Origin: Prosapia bicincta
Lineage: Eukaryota; Arthropoda; Insecta; Hemiptera; Cercopidae
Assembly (NCBI GenBank): GCA_036971475.1
Contig: JBAIZL010000001.1
Location: 93,638,983-93,702,982, forward strand
Direction of reading: 5' to 3'
Length of the DNA: 64,000 nucleotides
Below, piece by piece: positions 47,290 through 58,232 of this stretch. Position numbers and translations under genes: made by a program. How positions within the stretch are numbered: position 1 is the first letter of the stretch; the number at the start of each line of letters is the position of its first letter. The notes below the pieces were generated by a model, which saw only the letters and a list, made by a program, of their open reading frames with translations, did no database searches and was not told where the DNA came from.

Positions 47290-47531
47290 CTATATATTCT
47301 AGATATTTTACGTTATCCATTGTTTTTCCGTTGCACTGACTTTATGAAGTTAATATATTACTATTGTAAGTAATTTTATCCACCATTAAGTGCAATGATT
47401 TTACCTTGTGTGATAAATCCACACTCTACCAACAATAAATTCATAAACTTAACTAAAAAAAAATCACACAAGGTAAAATCATTGCACTTAATGGTGGATA
47501 AAATTACTTACAATAGTAATATATTAACTTC

Positions 47532-47620
<89 letters not shown>

Positions 47621-47853
47621 TTGACATTTAACGTTATCCATTGTTTTTCCGTTGCACTGACTTTATGAAGTTAATATATTACTATTGTAAGTAATTTTAT
47701 CCACCATTAAGTGCAATAATTTTACCTATGAAGTTAATATATTACTATTGTAAGTAATTTTTATATTGTAAGAATGGTCAATTGACCGAAAGGTGCCTCA
47801 TCACTCAAGGTAAAATTATTGCACTTAATGGTGGATAAAATTACTTACAATAG

Positions 47854-47926
<73 letters not shown>
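47290..47926. repeat. Two family-d fold-backs with AT microsatellites
   Basis: First copy 47290-47535 is a fold-back that has lost the ribozyme centre. AT run 47536-47619. Second copy 47622-47860 is rearranged: the left arm is partly duplicated, and the right arm keeps GGTC/GACC, GAAA and GGTGCC (47773-47800) but no core. AT run 47857-47926. Confidence 0.8.
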
Positions 47927-47928
<2 letters not shown>

Positions 47929-47929
47929 T

Positions 47930-48690
47930 ACTGCAGTTAGGATTGCAATTGGAAACAATAAAGTTGAACAACGCGTGCTTACTTATGCTGTACAATCGAT
48001 ATTCACAAAAAAAACCTCTACTTTAGATTCTATATGGCATTGTAGCTGAAGTACTATCATTTATTAAATATAGCTGTTCACTCATAAGCTGGTGAGCGAC
48101 CGAACGATAGAAAAAAAGCTAGCCCTATTAAAAAACATTGGTTTTTGTACAGCGTGTTGCATCAAAATCCATCGCTAAGAAATTACAGGCGTTGTGGTTG
48201 CTTAAAAAATTGATTAAAGTAAATTTGTTCAAAATTTATGTAAATGATCTGGTCTAGCGGCATTTTGGCCTTGTCAAATCTATATTATTGTAATATAAAT
48301 ACTCTACCTCATATTACAATGCCTGTGGAATGGTCTTTTTCTCCTCTAAACTCTCCCCTCCCCCCCTATGATCACCCTTCAAGGACGAACGCCAGCTATG
48401 TGTGACCCGCTATACTTTTGATACTTAGCTTGGTTAGAAATAAACTTCAGTACTTTCACAGCTCTAATGAAAATAAATTTAAATTTGTCACAATTTTTAG
48501 GAATATACTGAATTTTTTTCAACCATCACATCTTATGTTTATCCACTCTCAACTACTTTTAGATTAGCAGACAAATTTTACTCAATTAGGAAAAAAATTC
48601 CCCGACATTCAATTTCACACAAAACACTGAATGCTTCATAAATTTATATATTTCTTTCAACTTATGGATTCTTAATATATATACATATAT
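47930..48690. other. Intron, no recognisable feature
   Basis: Mixed-composition intron; a C-rich patch lies near 48355-48370. Nothing supportable. Confidence 0.5.
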
Positions 48691-48697
48691 GGACTAC

Positions 48698-48847
48698 CTG
48701 AAAAATGTGCATTTCTGAATGAGAACTGCTTTGTCGTTCCTCTCCAACAATGAAAACCAGGATATTGTTATAAATCTCCATTGGATCATTACTTGTAAAG
48801 GCTGTAGGTTCTTGTATTAAGGACGCTGGGAATCTTTCCATCACAGC
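48698..48847 (-). CDS. EPS8: EPS8 exon: second half of the PTB domain
   Basis: Exactly 50 codons, phase 0 at both ends, acceptor TGTAACAG and donor GTAGTC. Begins AVMERFPASLIQEPTAF and ends HSEMHIFQ, matching the EPS8 pattern of a short acidic/Phe-Pro strand, a variable loop, a hydrophobic strand (NNILVFIVGEE) and the final strand ending in LFQ/IFQ. The C-terminal PTB helix follows in the next exon. Confidence 0.93.
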
Positions 48848-48919
48848 CTGTTACAATAAAAAAAAATTAATTAATAAAACTTTAATACACAGATGAGTTC
48901 TTTCTCTCTTGTGTGTGTA

Positions 48920-48931
<12 letters not shown>

Positions 48932-49012
<81 letters not shown>
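48932..49012. repeat. CA microsatellite
   Basis: Pure CA run preceded by CT dinucleotides, 85 bases upstream of an EPS8 exon in transcript sense. Confidence 0.95.
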
Positions 49013-49387
49013 GTGCCATGTAATCTGCTTATGGTGGTTAGATTATTGATTTGTTAAGTTTCCTGCAACATAGTCTGGAAGTAACCACATTCAACCACAA
49101 CTGAAATTATCTATCAAACCAAAATATCCTTCACGTTAATACTTGGTGACTTTTCACAGGAACTTAGTATAAATTTTGATTGGAGAAAGATTGTCCAATT
49201 ATATATAATCACATAAATTCCAACCAATCATGTTAGAGTTAGAGTTCACATGGACTGCCAAAACTCACATCTGGGGATGAGAAGAAAAAAGACTTTCAAG
49301 ATGACAGATAGATAGAATAGATGTCCATATAGTTAGATAGGGAAATAGCGAGTCAGAGTTAGAGAGAGATTCAAACTTACGTATGTA

Positions 49388-50012
49388 ATTAGTATCATTA
49401 TTAAAAAGTGTTATATGTGTAGTGCAAAATGATGTCCAATTGTAAGTCAAATATATTATATTCAGTTATCTCTGCAATTACTGTCTAGTCATTAAGTACC
49501 AGAAACCATTCCAGCACACGAATGCAATGAAGATTCAGTGCTTTAAAGTGAAGCAATATTAGAAAGTGTTATATGTGTAGTGCAAAATGATGTCCAATTG
49601 CAAGTCAAATATATTATATTCAGTTATCTCTGCAATTACTGTCTAGTCATTAAGTACCAGAAACCATTCCAGCACACGAATGCAATGAAGATTCAGTGCT
49701 TTAAAGTGAAGCAATATTAGAAAGTGTTATATGTGTAGTGCAAAATGATGTCCAATTGCAAGTCAAATATATTATATTCAGTTATCTCTGCAATTACTGT
49801 CTAGTCATTAAGTACCAGAAACCATTCCAGCACACAAATGCAATGAAGATTCAGTGTTTTAAGGTGAAGCAATATTAGAAAGTGTTATATGTGTAGTGCA
49901 AAATGATGTCCAATTGTAAGTCAAATATATTAAATTCAGTTATCTCTGTAATTAATGTCTAATCATTAAGTACCAGAAACCATTCCAGAACACTAATGCA
50001 ATGAAGATTCAA
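49388..50012. repeat. 158-bp tandem array, about four units
   Basis: TTATATGTGTAGTGCAAAAT recurs at 49411, 49569, 49727 and 49885, exactly 158 bases apart each time. Units 2 and 3 are nearly identical; unit 4 is more diverged and the first is partial. No frame or known motif. Confidence 0.93.
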
Positions 50013-50019
50013 AGGCGAA

Positions 50020-50760
50020 TCAATAGCTCGACACATTACAAATTTGGTGGCAACTGCTGGATTATGTTCGTTGAAAAAATCACGGATCTCTTAATTTCAT
50101 TTGTGTGGTGGGAAGTCTGTTGCATAATGTGGTAAATGGTTGAATTAATTAACTAGTTAATTAACAATGCTTAAAGGTATATGATAACCAATCTAATTAA
50201 TATTATTGGCTAACTTACTTTAGTAAATAGCTAAAGTAGTATCTATTAGTAGTAATTGATATAATTTATTTTAATGTTATGGATATTAGGCAGTATTCTG
50301 GTAGTCTATCTGGTCAGCCAGTTGAGAAATCTACAAATATCTATGATATTCCTAGGACCAAATGAGGTCTAGACCTGTTTACTACCTTCCTATTTCCAAC
50401 CCCGATGTCCTATTAGGAACCTTACTTAAGAATTAATTTCAAAGCATTATAGAATGTCATATTAATGGTTATTCAAATTACATTGATGAACATAACTTTA
50501 TAAGAATACAAATAATTAGGCTAGAAATAGAATATTTTAATTAAAAAAGATTAGGTCTAAAAGGAAAGTGTACTAATGTTATCAAGGCCCTTAGTTTGTT
50601 TTATCATAGGTTTTATGGTTTGTTCTAGACAGATTTGGTTACACAGATAATTTTTATCCGGAATAGTCATTCTTGTAGTATTTCTTTGATACGGTGTTTA
50701 TTTAAAGACTAAATAAAACACTTTAATCTAAACAAAAACTGATATTAATTTTTTTTTAAA
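50020..50760. other. Intron, no recognisable feature
   Basis: AT-rich; nothing supportable. Confidence 0.55.
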
Positions 50761-50769
50761 CATTTTTAA

Positions 50770-51860
50770 ACCTTACTGGCTACAGAACAAGAGGTACAGA
50801 ACCTTAAGGAAGCTCTCTCGAAGGCACAGGAGCAACTTGTTGTTCAAAATGAACAGTTGAAAGCGGCGAGAGTAGCAGCTTCGTTACAGACAAGAGTAAA
50901 AGATTCAACTACGGCAAATCTTACTGATGATGGTCCTATTTCTGTAAGCGAGTTTTTCGATAATATAGACAGGGCTGCTCAAGTAGCTGGATTGAAAAAA
51001 TGATGAAGTTTCTTTACTCAAATTAAAAGGCAATGCAGGATTATTTTTAAATAGTAATGTCGAGCTACAACGAAGCAATATAACTTTTAAGCAGTTGAAA
51101 GATAATTTAGTGGAACGTTTTCGTGTGAAACAATTAGACCAGTTTCATTATCTAGCTCTCCAAAATGCAGTACAATATAAAACCGAGTCCCCTGAGGCAT
51201 TGGCGATTCAATTAGAAAAGCCCATGACCCGAAACAAAAAATTATTTAGAAGAATTACTTCGAAGAAGCGGAGAGAAGAATGTTACCCACTTACACAAAT
51301 GGTTTATTTGGTGTTGCAACACTACAAGTTAGGTGTTGAATGCCAGCTACTACATCGGAAGCAATCTAGTTAGCAGTTACACTGCTTGAAGCAAGACAAG
51401 CTGCTCATTTCACTTTTACAAATTAAATGTATTTTTTACGCAACTGACAGGCTTTCCCTGTAATCAAACTGGTCAATTGGGAAAAAATTTTCGCATGAAA
51501 CCTAAAGTAATTTGCCTAAATGAAATTTTCAAAAACCTGGAAATAATAATAAAACCTTTAATATTAATAATAATAAAATTGGATATTATTCTCGCCTTAA
51601 AATTTGGTTATATTGCAAGAGATTGGCGGAAGAAAGAAGCTTCCCCGAACTTTTGAGGTTTGGCAGGAAACAGCACCGACCTGTGGAACTGAAAATAAAA
51701 TTCAAGAGGGTATTTTTTGAAAAATCAACATGTAGTCACAAATTTAATTCATAATGATATAAGAAATCCGATATTTATAGATGTTAGTAGAAGAAACCAT
51801 GTGAGTTTATACTAGACACAGGTGCTACGACACCAATAATAAAGAATATAATATATCTTA
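50770..51860 (+). pseudogene. LTR-retrotransposon gag/protease remnant (Ty3-like)
   Basis: Broken frames read a coiled-coil start (EALSKAQEQLVVQNEQLKAA), SVSEFFDNIDRAAQVAGL, then after a frameshift a capsid-like segment (NLVERFRVKQLDQFHYLA), a decayed zinc knuckle (CNQTGQLGKNF) and an aspartic-protease motif FILDTGATTPI at 51805-51840. No RT, integrase or LTRs are visible. Inactive. Confidence 0.7.
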
Positions 51861-51869
51861 TATTCCTTT

Positions 51870-52540
51870 ATTTAAATGTTACTGACTATGTAATATTTTA
51901 TTATTGACTTAATTGAAATAAAATACGGCTGAACTCCTATTTTACAAAGGCAGGTTTTAAGAAATTTTCTTTTCAATAACATTTTTAATCGTTACTTGAA
52001 TTAAAAACAAAGATTAACAAAAAACAAGATATAAAAACACAGTAATTTGTATTGAAAGATTTAGAATTCTTGTAAAAGTCTTTCAGGGAACAAAATATTT
52101 GTTGTTACTACAGTACTTTATAAGCTTACAGTACTTGTAATAAGCCAAATTTTCAAGATTCACAAAAATTTTAAACAAGAATTGCATTTTATCTTCAGCC
52201 TCAACTAGATTACCGACCGGTGTATTTGGGCTTTTATGATATGTCAGAAAATAAATGAAATCATAATCGTTTAACAGTGCTATAAGAGGTAAAAACTTTA
52301 AATTAAATTGATAGTGGATATATCGAATAATATATTTTATTAAAATGTTTCCACCAAGCAGTTTATAAACGATTTTGAAAGAAAGGAACAAATCCTAGTA
52401 CGTTTTAGTGACTTATCTCCAAAACAGAAATGTGCAAAATTGAGTAAATTTAATAATCTGGATAAGGCTACGCTACAATGAATTTTACACCATGAACAGG
52501 TTGACTAGTTAAATATAAAGTCAGGCAGGGAATTGTTCAA
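51870..52540. other. Intron or unrecognised retroelement tail
   Basis: No supportable frame. The stretch near 52380-52490 has a plus-strand open segment that I cannot assign. Confidence 0.4.
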
Positions 52541-52995
52541 AAAACTACAATTTCCCTTCCGCACAGTGAAATTGCCGAAGTGAACAAAGAGGATTGTAAA
52601 ATCTTGCGTGAAAGACGTGTAAAAAAATGTTTGTGATAGTATGAACCCTAGAACATATTCAATTCTGATAAGAGGGTTGTTTGTTTTTTAAGCATGAAAC
52701 ATGTTATTTTTTTAAAGATTGCCAGACAAATCGTTAACAATCCAAAATTATAAATGTTTTGGGGGAAACCATAGCAAAGATTGAGTGATTGACATGTTAG
52801 CGACAAACATGGACAGAACCAAAAATTTAAAAATTCTCATTATAGAGAAATATAAAAGACTGAATCATGATTTTGTGACATTAACCTTTTAGAAGACTAC
52901 CATAACTTTATTAAAAAAGCTTCGTTGAGTAGCGCATTTTTTGAAAATTTAATGCTCAAGTTGGATAAAGTAGTGCTCTAATAAAAACATAAAAC

Positions 52996-55543
52996 CAGGG
53001 TTGTTGCGCTTGGAAAATTTTTAAATTCCCTGACTTTTCCAGGTTTTCCAGACCAAAAATTGTTATTTTTCCAGGTTATCGTAAATGATATAAACATTTA
53101 TTATAATGACTTTTTAGGCATATTTATTATAATTTACAGCATTAAATATATAAAATTTTTATAAACAATACGTTGTATAAACAATACAATCATTTTCAAA
53201 TCACATATATTAAAGTTACAATATAATGACTTTTAGAATCACAGTTTGAATAGTAATAATCATTAGTTAATAATATTGCAAGTAAAATTAATTATTCAGA
53301 ACACTCATCGTTTTGCGAATTTCGTCTTCGAGGGCTGCCTCTTCACTTGCGATTCGTCTTCTTTTCTCGTTCAATTCGGAAAGTTTTTCTTTCGCTTTTC
53401 TTTTTACCAACTCTTTTTTCTTGTTATCGTCATCTTCTTTTTTAATTTCTTGAAGTTCATCTCTGTAATGGCCACGGGCATTTCTCACGTACTGAATCAT
53501 ACTTTTTGTTATTTGAATTTGGTCAATTCCTCCTTGGTTCTGAACTCCTTCCCAAACATGACGTTGGGCCACCAACGATTTCTCCGACATGTTATCGACG
53601 AGGCACTCCTTATTTACAGAAAATCCACGCTCGATATCTCCTTGGCCGTGCGAAAAGACAAGTGTCAACCTGAGAAATTTTTTAAGATCGAGAGAGCAGT
53701 TGTACTTTAACAACAAGCGCATCCAAAACTCATCCAGTCTTTCGTCTCTTGAGTAATCTCGTAAGATTTCGTCCATCCCTGGCTTATTACAAAGGGCTGC
53801 GAATTCTCGTTCTACCTTGTCACATGAAATTCCACTTATCCATCCACTTGACATCAAATTTTGAATGTATGACGATAAACGGCGCATGGCAACGTTTTTG
53901 CTGTCGCTAATAACATGGGGATCGCAAAAAGTCATTATTCTAGCAGCATCGTGAGCCAACGGAGATTTCGACTGTAGTTTCTGGCAGAATGTTTGAAAGG
54001 CTTTCAAACAATCCTCTCTAAATTCCACAACACTCTTCTCTTTCAGTCCTGACACCTTTCGAAATGATCCGTGAGTAAGATGGCCAATCTTGATCTGTTT
54101 AACACTTATTAGGTTATCTTTCTTCAAAACATCGAGTTTTTTCGCAGATGTGACTTTAAGTAGAACTTCTTCTCTGATGAAACGCTTCATCACAGAAGAG
54201 ATCAAAGCTAAAAAATCAGTATACAAAAACGGTGCCATGGGTTGATCAGCTTGGAACATTCGTAAAAGAGGTTCAACTTCCAAAGACAATGTTTGCATGA
54301 AAGCCAGCTTAGCACACAGTAAAGGATCCTCGACAGCTTCTACCATTTTTTCATAAGACTTGCTGGTTGGTTCAATCCCTTCAATTCTGGCACCTTCAAC
54401 ATATTTTTTCAAATTAGGAATGATTTCGATTGCTCGTTCTGCGACATCGGAATTTTGAAGCCAACGGACGGAGCAAAATTTGAGTGGAAACTTCTTTGAG
54501 TTCGTCAATCTTATGAAGTCAGCTTTTCGGGCAGGAACATTCTTGAAAACTTGATAGATAGACTTCAAAAATTCGGATAATTCCCAGCCAGTTGCTTTCA
54601 TTGCCGCTTTGAAGGAGTTGTGTAAACTAAACATGCGTAAATAATACTCACGTGATTTTACCAGTTAATACTAAACATGCGTAAAATAAGCGCGGTGACT
54701 TACCGAAAAACAAATATAGTTGGCAAGATACGCAATATTATCAACTTCCCACAATGCAGTTATAACTCAGAATGATTGAACAAAGCACTGCTAGACGTCC
54801 GGCAGGAATGTACAAAGTGGAAGGGAGAAATAACCGGTTTTATGAGGCTAAGCGTAAAATTTACTCATGATTAGTATTCTAGGGTTAAAAATTAAAAATA
54901 GTTAAAAATCAACGCGTGTTAAAAATAAAATGAATAAGACTTTTCATGTTGCAATAAAAAACCGTACGAAATTTATTTGTTCAAAGAATACACATTATAT
55001 TCAGAAAAAAACTTGGTCTTGAAATCAAAACAAAACATTTTCGGAGAACCGAAATGTAAACAAAGTCGTTGATTCAAAAAAAGTCGTCGGTTTCGTGTTC
55101 TCGAACGACGTAAATCGAGGCATGATTTGTCTAATTATTTCAATTATCGAATATCTTTACATACTTACTTGCAGTTGTCGATTAATATTTTTTCATTTCT
55201 CTTTACATTTGAATAACTTGGGACACACGAAACGGATGAACGATTCAATTGGCCTCTCGAATCAGTTTAGGTTAGCACCGAGTTAGAACAATTTTGCTTA
55301 CACATTCCTCACGAATTATACAGATGGCGCTCGTGTAGATTTTTTAAAAGTAAGATATTATTTAAAAGTTTATTTTGAATAATAATTCAAAAGATTTTTA
55401 GTTATTCAAAAAAAATTTTCTTTGAGAAAAAAAATTCCATGCAATATTATTAAATTCCCTGACTTTTCCAGGTTTTCCAGGTACAAAAAAAATTCCCTGA
55501 CTTTTCCCGGTTTTCCATGTTTTCCAGGTGCGCAACAACCCTG
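52996..55543 (-). mobile_element. hAT transposon with 6-bp target duplication
   Basis: Exact terminal inverted repeats CAGGGTTGTTGCGC (52996) and GCGCAACAACCCTG (ending 55543), flanked by TAAAAC on both sides (52990-52995, 55544-55549). Sub-terminal TTCCCTGACTTTTCCAGG repeats occur at both ends. A long transposase frame lies on the minus strand. Confidence 0.92.
53288..54634 (-). CDS. hAT transposase, C-terminal 448 codons open
   Basis: Unbroken frame of 448 codons ending inside the element. CSVRWLQNSDVAERA (residues 54-68) matches the hAT CxxRW block. The C-terminal dimerisation region lies at about 302-345 (DEFWMRLLLKY ... LVFSHGQGDIERGFSVNKE), followed by a charged coiled coil (393-448). 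The N-terminal BED finger and the first catalytic Asp region are missing; upstream sequence 54635-55440 has stops or an unseen intron. Long open length suggests a fairly young insertion. Confidence 0.85.
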   Translation of the reverse strand: MFSLHNSFKAAMKATGWELSEFLKSIYQVFKNVPARKADFIRLTNSKKFPLKFCSVRWLQNSDVAERAIEIIPNLKKYVEGARIEGIEPTSKSYEKMVEAVEDPLLCAKLAFMQTLSLEVEPLLRMFQADQPMAPFLYTDFLALISSVMKRFIREEVLLKVTSAKKLDVLKKDNLISVKQIKIGHLTHGSFRKVSGLKEKSVVEFREDCLKAFQTFCQKLQSKSPLAHDAARIMTFCDPHVISDSKNVAMRRLSSYIQNLMSSGWISGISCDKVEREFAALCNKPGMDEILRDYSRDERLDEFWMRLLLKYNCSLDLKKFLRLTLVFSHGQGDIERGFSVNKECLVDNMSEKSLVAQRHVWEGVQNQGGIDQIQITKSMIQYVRNARGHYRDELQEIKKEDDDNKKKELVKRKAKEKLSELNEKRRRIASEEAALEDEIRKTMSVLNN

Positions 55544-56109
55544 TAAAACTGATATCTTCATTGAAAATTGTCCCGCTTTTCCACTGTTGGTATAAAATAA
55601 CATGTAAATTGTATAACTGCTTATTCTTCCTACCAAAGATGATGGGAAAAACTTTAGCCAATGGACCAGGGAATAATGACAGAAACACATATTGAAAATC
55701 TTTTCGGCAGTAAAAGACAATCGGCTCCAAAAAAATTAAATTTCGTTAGAGAATGTGTTCCAGAAGTTGATGAGGTTTGAAACATATTTCCCTGGTCACT
55801 ATCCATAAATGTTTAAAAGTACTCTAGTTTTTTATCAGAACTTACCAGTGAGATGAGGAACATGACACTGTTCTAAATATCTTAAAATGGAACTGGAAAA
55901 AATTAAGACAAAAAGAATTGTTAACAATGATGTAGAGATAATAGATCACGCCAAAGTAGATAGTAACATATAAAATTATGGTTTGCTGATAGAATAATAT
56001 ATTAAAAAATCTGCTGAACAAAGAAAATGACGATGATGAGTCGTACCAGACCAAAAGGTGCCAGACAAGGAAGTTATCCCATCATTTCCAATGATAAGGC
56101 GCATCTTTC

Positions 56110-56690
56110 AATTCAAATATGATGTTGAAGAAAGACAATTTAATTGTTTGTGTGAATAACATTTTATGAAATAAAAACTTTTTGAAGTTTAATACGCAAC
56201 CAAACCTCTTATATAAACATCTGTAAGAATAGAACTTTTGAATAGACATTAGTACTTGGAAAAATATGTGACCTCACTAGATGTATACTCAGATCTTTTG
56301 TAACACTTACGTAATGTTGATAAGGAAATTGAGAGAGCATTGTGATTGTGCCAATGTTAACAAGGGCTTTCCTTACTCTCCCACTGGTTGTTTAAATACA
56401 CAGGTGAACTGAGCTTGTACAGTATTTCCATCACTACTGTCTTCTTTTACAATGGTTAACACTAAACTCACACCATTTCTATCATTGAGAAAACATATTT
56501 CTCCAACAGTAATTCCTTAAGATACTAAATCTTCCCAGGATTAGAGGATCTATAGAAAGATGTAAAGTGTGTAATGGAAGAGATGATTGTATGTCTAATG
56601 AAAAATATTGCTTCTGAATGGAAAATAATTTTTTAACTTACTAAACATCCTAAAAAAAGCAACCAAAATTAATAATTTAATTAAATGAAT
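56110..56690. other. Intron, no recognisable feature
   Basis: AT-rich; nothing supportable before the EPS8 exon. Confidence 0.55.
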
Positions 56691-56694
56691 TTAC

Positions 56695-56906
56695 CCCAGT
56701 CTCATAATCCATAATGAGAACCCAAGAGCGGTCTAAGCGAAGCTGCATTTTTTGTGACCAGATGCCATTAGATTTCTCAAGTTGAAGAAGTCTTCTCATA
56801 CCATCTGCTGGGTACACAATACTAGTCTCTTTAGATACGGTGAACGTAGCGAGATGCTCCATTAAATATGTTGGACTTTCTTCCGCACTTCCACTTTGAA
56901 GTTCAT
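56695..56906 (-). CDS. EPS8: EPS8 exon: first half of the PTB domain
   Basis: Two bases plus 70 codons, between acceptor CATTACAG and donor GTAAAT. Contains MEHLATFTVSKETSIV, then GMRRLLQLEKSNGIWSQKM and LRLDRSWVLIMDYETG. This matches the start of the EPS8 PTB fold: a hydrophobic strand, the basic GxRxL segment, a Trp-containing strand, and a strand ending in D/E before the splice. PTB domains bind NPxY-type peptides or phosphoinositides at the membrane. The exon ends in phase 0 and continues at 48847. Confidence 0.93.
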
Positions 56907-57394
56907 CTGTAATGAAAATTTCATATAGTCTGTAAATAATCTACCAAATGTGAGATTTTAAATAAAAACTCAGTGACAGTGACCTCCAAAACAAAAACTA
57001 ATGTGGTAACTCGGCAGGAAATAAAAAAAGAAGCGAGAAAGAGACTGATTAAAAGAAAAGGGGGTTTGAAATTGTAAAACTTTATGATTCTATAAAAATC
57101 ATGTCAAAGAATTTCTATATAAATACATATTGGCAGCTTGATTAATCACATGTTAATCACACCATTAATATTATTTAAAATATTTAGAGCTCATTTATTA
57201 TTTTGAGAACAAAAGTTATTTAAACAAAATTATATAGAAAATTCACTCAATATATTAAAATAAATTGTTAGTGATTGCTAAAATAAAATGTTTTCACAAT
57301 AAAACTTAACAAAACCTATTTAAGACAAAAACCAGTTCAAAGCAGTCACTTGGTTTATTTGGACTTTTACTACCATGAAAACATAAGTTTTTAG

Positions 57395-57706
57395 TATACA
57401 ATATCAAGAGCACAGTGGTTCAATATATCACAATGAAAATATTGAAAAAAACCCCAATACCACAAAAATTACAAATAATACAAGTTACTTAAGATTAAAC
57501 CCTTATATAAATTTCGATGACCATGTTATCATAATCAGAGAGTCACTCTAGTTTGTAACTTCTTGTTTGCTAGATTGTAATTTTGTAATAAGACCCTCTG
57601 ATGATGATATGGTCATCGACTTGTACATAAGGGTTTAATCTTAAGTAACTTGTATTATTTATTATTTTTGTGACATTGGAGTTCTTTCCAATATTTCCAT
57701 TGCTAT
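57395..57706. mobile_element. Second copy of the family-f hammerhead fold-back
   Basis: Begins with the same unmirrored CAATATCAAGAGCACAGTGG as the 22983 copy and ends in the same AATATTTCCATTG-type sequence. Flanked by AAGTTTTTAG (57385-57394) and AAGGTTTTAG (57707-57716), a 10-base direct repeat with one mismatch. More decayed than the other copy. Confidence 0.8.
57591..57636 (+). ncRNA. Decayed hammerhead motif, family f
   Basis: Helix I AGACCCT/AGGGTTT and core CTGATGA are intact, but GAAA reads GACT and helix II has lost three bases. The mirror copy near 57505-57540 is also damaged. Confidence 0.6.
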
Positions 57707-57719
57707 AAGGTTTTAGGTT

Positions 57720-58230
57720 TAAGAGTTAACTGAAAATTTAAAATTGAAATTATTCTAATTAATATAGGGTTAAAAATGTTCATGGTCAAATCTCTTTCAG
57801 CGCTAGTACTCTTTAGTACTTCTTAACAAATGATTAGGCCCCTTGCATGTAAGTTTATGCTATCTAGCTCAGCCTTCAAATTATTTTAAGATGTTGAGGG
57901 AATGATAAATGTACCAACTACCCTAAAATAAAGTAAGCAATACAGATTTTATTTTTGTAATTTTCAACTTTTTTACTAGTTTACTAAACCGAAACTGATC
58001 TAACTACAAGGGAACAGTATCTAACACATGCACACCATACAGTATTTGAGTGAGACTACCGCTCTGCTAGCAAACTTAAAATTTCTGTCAAAAGGCCGCA
58101 CAATTAGCATTACTAGGAACAGAATAGCCATTTATACTTTTAAAACTAATTTTATATTCAGAAGTGTTTAGTATTAATGTGTTATTATTATATTAAAAGG
58201 GTGTTTGCTGCAAAATAATTTTAAACCATA
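57720..58230. other. Intron, no recognisable feature
   Basis: AT-rich; nothing supportable. Confidence 0.55.
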
Positions 58231-58232
58231 TA

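Larger units (their letters stand above)
52550..56110 (+). pseudogene. Tigger-type transposase remnant, split by an hAT insertion
   Basis: Left part (52550-52995) reads, across frames, TYSI..RGLFVF (equivalent of FNADETGLF) and ATNMDRTKNLKILIIEKYKR. The right part resumes after the hAT at 55544 with DIFIENCPAFP (equivalent of L(L/I)DNCPAHP; catalytic Asp is Glu) and LFFLP. Many stops; clearly dead. Confidence 0.6.

Noticed and set aside
47395..48049. Frames with long Tyr-Ile runs
   Set aside because: Translations of AT dinucleotide repeats and fold-back arms.
49388..50012. CRISPR-like array
   Set aside because: Units are 158 bp and repeat without unique spacers; the genome is eukaryotic.
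53276..53710. 144-codon plus-strand frame
   Set aside because: Antisense shadow of the hAT transposase.
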